Positions 5,161-7,868 of a DNA stretch of 7,868 nucleotides are shown one piece after another. Position 1 is the stretch's first letter, and every line of letters starts with the position of its first letter. The notes below the pieces were generated by a model. That model was not told the DNA's origin. It searched no databases and saw nothing but the letters and a program-made list of their open reading frames with translations. Where the stretch lies: assembly GCA_025928215.1 (NCBI GenBank), contig JAICJW010000211.1:1-7868 (forward strand), read 5' to 3'. Made by a program: the position numbers and the translations under genes. This DNA comes from Chloroflexia bacterium (GTDB lineage: Bacteria; Chloroflexota; Chloroflexia; Thermomicrobiales; JALYUS01).

Positions 5161-6021
5161 TTGCGCCAGCCGTGTTGTATAGGAGGTGACGGATCACTCC
5201 GGGGAGGGCCGGCCACTGGAGGAACGAGCGCGGATCGAACGCCCGATCTCCGGACGGCATACATGCTGGATACGCACAACATGGGTTCATGGCCGAATGT
5301 GACGAGTGGCGCGGTTACGATGGATCTCTTTGACACGACGACCGGCGCGGAGCGGGAGGTGCCGCTCTCAATGATCCATGCGGGTATCTTCCCGACAGAT
5401 CGCACGATCAACGGCGAACCGGTGATCCGCTCATTCTCGCCCGGCATCGTTGCCAGCCCGGACAGCACGCGGCTCTTCATCGTCCACCCGGACGCGGACG
5501 CGACCACGGTCATCAACCTGGAGGCAGGGCGCGTTGAGCGGACCGAGCGCATCCATCCCTTCGTCTCCGCCGCGCGGCAGCTCTTCGGCTGGCTGGTGCT
5601 GCGGCGCGTCGCCGCGAAGGAAGCGCCGGAAAGCACGGACGCACAAGCGACTATTTCGCCGGATGGTTACACGCTCTCCATTACCGGCACGATGATCCAC
5701 CCGCGCGATGACGACTCCGATGATGTCACCAATCAGGGAGTGCGGTTCGTGGACCTACGGACGTTCACGGAGACGGGGCATCTGCTGCAACAGCAGTATC
5801 AGGGATATGCACGCCGACTGACCGTCCAATGGAGCGCGGACGGCCGGCTGCTCTACATCGGCAATGTCACCGGTTCAACGATGCCGGATGGCAGCAAGGA
5901 TACCTATCAACTACGGGTCATGGATACACGCAGCCACGCCATTACCGCCACCCGAACCTACGTCGCGGATGCGCAGACAACGGTCTATCTCCTTGCGACC
6001 TGGTTCGCCCTGCCGCGATAA
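5161..6021 (+). CDS. Beta-propeller-like repeat protein, 5' end unresolved or truncated
   Basis: The frame is open from 5086 and has start codons at TTG 5161, ATG 5263 and ATG 5281; none has a well-placed ribosome binding site. From 5161 the product is 286 residues, from 5263 it is 252. Three propeller-type strand motifs are visible: VASPDSTRLFIVH (98-109), ISPDGYTLSITG (165-176) and WSADGRLLYIGN (224-235). Each sits near a strand ending in a D-x-R/E-x-G/T turn (INLEAGRVE, VDLRTFTETG, MDTRSHAIT). These resemble blades of WD40/YVTN-like propellers. A helix-like insert LFGWLVLRRVAAKE (141-154) interrupts the blades. With only about three to four blades and no signal peptide or anchor, it is shorter than complete propellers, so the N-terminus is probably missing. 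Propeller-like sequence (SADRTPDLRTAYMLDT) already precedes ATG 5263, which argues that this ATG is not the original start. The function is unknown. It faces the binding-protein gene tail to tail, 42 bp away. Confidence 0.55.
   Translation: MRQPCCIGGDGSLRGGPATGGTSADRTPDLRTAYMLDTHNMGSWPNVTSGAVTMDLFDTTTGAEREVPLSMIHAGIFPTDRTINGEPVIRSFSPGIVASPDSTRLFIVHPDADATTVINLEAGRVERTERIHPFVSAARQLFGWLVLRRVAAKEAPESTDAQATISPDGYTLSITGTMIHPRDDDSDDVTNQGVRFVDLRTFTETGHLLQQQYQGYARRLTVQWSADGRLLYIGNVTGSTMPDGSKDTYQLRVMDTRSHAITATRTYVADAQTTVYLLATWFALPR
5181..5189 (+). promoter_or_regulatory. Full-consensus Shine-Dalgarno sequence without a usable start codon
   Basis: AGGAGGTGA is the best ribosome binding sequence in the window, but no ATG, GTG or TTG follows at 5-12 bases. 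The only close start-type codon is GTG 5186, which overlaps the site and is out of frame with the propeller ORF; it would give a 38-codon product ending at a TGA near 5300. This suggests that the start region of the downstream gene was altered by substitution or a small indel. Confidence 0.4.
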
Positions 6022-6063
6022 CGGGCGCTGATGCTCTTCCCAATTGCCTCCGAGGGATTCCTA

Positions 6064-7868
6064 CTACTTCTTGATCTGCCAGTAGGCGATGTTCCAGACG
6101 GACCAATCCCACGGCGTCGGATTGGTATTGATGAGGTCGGTGCGGTGGCCATTGACGGAGGCGCGATCCACGATCGGGATTTCGACGTGGTTATTCATCA
6201 GGTAATCGTTGCACTGAATCTGCAACTGCGCGCGCTTCTCCGGGTCCAGTTCCTTCTTCAGTTGATCCACCAATGCATCGTATTTCGGGTCGCTGAAGCG
6301 ATCGTAGTTGGTGCCGGACCAGTTATTCGCCTTCTGCGCGATCTGTGCGGTCGTGAATCCCTCGAAGAAGACCTGCGCATCCGGCAATAGCGGGCCGAGC
6401 GTCCACATCTGCATATCGCGCTCGAAGCGGGCGGCGGCGTCCGCGTCGGTCGGCGCGCCGAAGAAGACGCCCGAATCCACATTCTTGATGTCCATGCTAA
6501 TACCCGCCTGCTGGAAGGCCTGCTTGATGACCTGCTCCGTCTTCTCGCGGATCGGATTGACCGTGGAGGTGAAGACGATCTTCATCGGCACGCCGTTCTT
6601 GGCGCGGATGCCGTCCGTACCCTTCACCCAGCCGTCCGCATCGAGGAGCTGATTCGCCTTCGCCACATCATAGCCGCAGGTCGTGTTCTTCGAGTTCGTC
6701 TGCGGCGGCACGCTGGGGATGATATTGCAGGTCGGCTTGCCTGCCGCGCCGTAGAGATTCGTCGTGATGCTGTCGCGGTCCACGAGGTAGGAGAGCGCCT
6801 CGCGCACCTTTGGATCGCTCAGAAACGGGTGCGGCGCTTTGACGGACGACTTCTCGCCGTCCACCGCCGTATTCGGATCGGAGAAATTCAGTTGAATCTT
6901 CTCGACGCCGAAGCCGAAGGTGACATCGAGGCTCTTGCCGGCGTCCGTCAGTTGTTTGAGGGTGGACGGGTCCACCTGGAGATTCCATGCCCAGTCAATC
7001 TGCCCGGTCTGGACGGCCTTTGCCGCCGTTGCCGCGTCGCCGCCACCCTTCCAATCTATCCCGTCGAAGAAGGGCGCGTTGGTTTCGCGGTAGTTGTCAT
7101 TGATGACGTACTGCACATTGTCGCCGGAGGTGAAGGACTTCACTTTGAATGGGCCGGTGCCGATTGGGTTGGTGTTGATCGGGCAACTCTTCGGGTCCGT
7201 GCAGGTGGCGAGCTGCGCCTTCTGCAGGAGGGGGGTGATGCCGGAGAGGTACCACGTCGCGGTTGGCTGCGTGAAGTTCACGACGATTGTCGTCGCGTCC
7301 GGCGTGTCCACGCCGGCGATGTCACTGTAATCGGCGACGGTCGAGGTGCTGTTCTCCGGTTTGATCGCGTACTGCCACGTCGCCACGAAATCCGCCGCGG
7401 TGACGGGCGTGCCGTTCGACCACTTCATGCCGTCGCGCAGTTTCCATGTCACGCGCTTCCCGTCCGCCGCGAGTTGGCCGTTGGCGGCGGACGGGATCTC
7501 TGCCGCGAGGATCGGCACATCAGGCGTCGCCGCGCTGCCGGAGATAACTGCCAGCGGCTCCTGAACGACGCGCGCCGCCTCGGAATTATTGCCGCCCTGT
7601 GAGAGGTGAATATTGAGCAGCGTCGGCGCTTGCCACGAGAGCACCTTGAGCGTCCCGCCGCCGCCGCGCTTCGTCGGCGCGGTGCCGCGCGCGGCGGCGA
7701 TGGGCGCGGTCGCCGCCGCAGCCGTCCGGCTCACCGCCGCGCCCGACGCGCTCGGCGAACCCGCTGCGGCCGTGCCGGTACTGGCCGTGCCGCCCGCCGT
7801 TGTGGAGGGAGCGGTCGCGGCGGACACGGAGGCCGCGCTCGTCGTTGGCGCGGTGGTGGCAGCAGCCG
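6064..7868 (-). CDS. Peptide-type ABC transporter substrate-binding protein (family 5), N-terminus outside window
   Basis: The reverse strand is open from the right edge to TAG 6064-6066, followed at once by a second TAG (6061-6063), giving 600 visible codons. The fold is that of family 5 extracellular solute-binding proteins (oligopeptide, dipeptide, nickel), which hand substrates to a membrane ABC permease. Seen in order: RGGGGTLKVLSWQAPTLLN, the usual first strand of the mature domain (around 7670-7615); the signature RDGMKWSNGTPVTAADFVAT (7437-7378); a two-Cys loop CTDPKSCPINTNPIG before a GPFKVK strand; DPKVREALSYLVDRD; and LLDADGWVKGTDGIRAKNG near the C-terminal lobe. The last part (NDYLMNNHVEIPIVDRASVNG) is also typical. 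Length matches the family. A lipoprotein signal peptide is expected beyond the window, so GTG 7827 is probably internal. The ligand cannot be predicted, and no permease or ATPase gene is visible. Confidence 0.92.
   Translation of the reverse strand, partial: AAATTAPTTSAASVSAATAPSTTAGGTASTGTAAAGSPSASGAAVSRTAAAATAPIAAARGTAPTKRGGGGTLKVLSWQAPTLLNIHLSQGGNNSEAARVVQEPLAVISGSAATPDVPILAAEIPSAANGQLAADGKRVTWKLRDGMKWSNGTPVTAADFVATWQYAIKPENSTSTVADYSDIAGVDTPDATTIVVNFTQPTATWYLSGITPLLQKAQLATCTDPKSCPINTNPIGTGPFKVKSFTSGDNVQYVINDNYRETNAPFFDGIDWKGGGDAATAAKAVQTGQIDWAWNLQVDPSTLKQLTDAGKSLDVTFGFGVEKIQLNFSDPNTAVDGEKSSVKAPHPFLSDPKVREALSYLVDRDSITTNLYGAAGKPTCNIIPSVPPQTNSKNTTCGYDVAKANQLLDADGWVKGTDGIRAKNGVPMKIVFTSTVNPIREKTEQVIKQAFQQAGISMDIKNVDSGVFFGAPTDADAAARFERDMQMWTLGPLLPDAQVFFEGFTTAQIAQKANNWSGTNYDRFSDPKYDALVDQLKKELDPEKRAQLQIQCNDYLMNNHVEIPIVDRASVNGHRTDLINTNPTPWDWSVWNIAYWQIKK
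7668..7868 (-). other. Low-complexity Ala/Thr/Ser/Gly linker in the binding protein
   Basis: The first 67 or so visible codons of the binding protein encode almost only Ala, Thr, Ser, Gly and Pro, using GC-rich codons (GCG, GCC, ACG). This is far longer than the short spacer of most such lipoproteins. It would tether the ligand-binding domain at a distance from its membrane anchor. Linkers of this type are common in Gram-positive-like and Chloroflexota surface lipoproteins. The GC skew is high but the reading frame stays uninterrupted. Confidence 0.7.

Noticed and set aside
5181..5200. Similarity of the AGGAGGTGA and GGATCACTCC segment to the end of 16S rRNA
   Set aside because: Only short fragments match by chance; the flanking sequence is not rRNA and the order does not fit the 16S 3' end.
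6022..6063. Possible shared terminator between the convergent propeller and binding-protein genes
   Set aside because: The only inverted repeats (around CCTCCGAGG and CAATTG) are too short or have no room for a loop.
6829..7602. Forward ORF of 257 codons opposite the binding-protein gene
   Set aside because: It is antisense to a clear family-5 binding protein, has Arg/Val-rich low-information sequence and no ribosome binding site support.

Overview
The window looks like a piece of an uncultured bacterial chromosome, most plausibly Chloroflexota (Thermomicrobia-like). This is inferred from high GC, Shine-Dalgarno-led genes, a family-5 peptide-type solute-binding protein with a long Ala/Thr/Ser linker, and a tandem pair of amidohydrolases beside a small Rieske protein. 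None of these is a taxonomic marker, so the placement is tentative. No rRNA, tRNA, CRISPR array, transposase or phage gene is visible.

Layout: (1) 1-343, minus strand: N-terminal part of a small membrane protein with a Pro/Gly/Tyr-rich head and a DUF4190-like membrane region, running off the left edge. (2) 344-667: divergent intergenic region with one good sigma-70-type promoter facing right. (3) 668-1315, plus: secreted Thr/Gly-rich protein with an Asp/Gly/Asn/His tail, followed by a perfect 17-bp hairpin that probably ends its transcription. (4) 1518-2282, plus: GNAT acetyltransferase. (5) 2343-3407 and 3431-4522, plus: two paralogous amidohydrolase_2 (ACMSD-like TIM barrel) enzymes, 23 bp apart. 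(6) 4518-4604: a heptamer-based, inverted-repeat intergenic element. (7) 4627-5076, plus: a Rieske [2Fe-2S] protein whose frame is broken by one TGA, exactly where the third cluster ligand (Cys of the second C-x2-H motif) should be. (8) 5161-6021, plus: beta-propeller-like protein with a damaged or unresolved 5' end. (9) 6064-7868, minus: extracellular oligopeptide/dipeptide-type ABC transporter binding protein, convergent with the rest and running off the right edge.

Genes 4 to 7 lie on one strand with moderate gaps and may be partly co-transcribed. The amidohydrolase pair and the Rieske protein look like a metabolic module: two metal-dependent hydrolases or decarboxylases plus an electron carrier or oxygenase-ferredoxin component. 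The nearby binding protein could deliver substrate, but it is on the other strand and the functional link is only inference.

The strongest anomaly is the Rieske TGA. It is either a selenocysteine codon placed on a cluster ligand, which would be very unusual, or a single-base nonsense mutation or sequencing error. The frame after the TGA is intact and strongly Rieske-like to residue 149, and a 10-bp hairpin lies just downstream. Both facts make the site worth checking.
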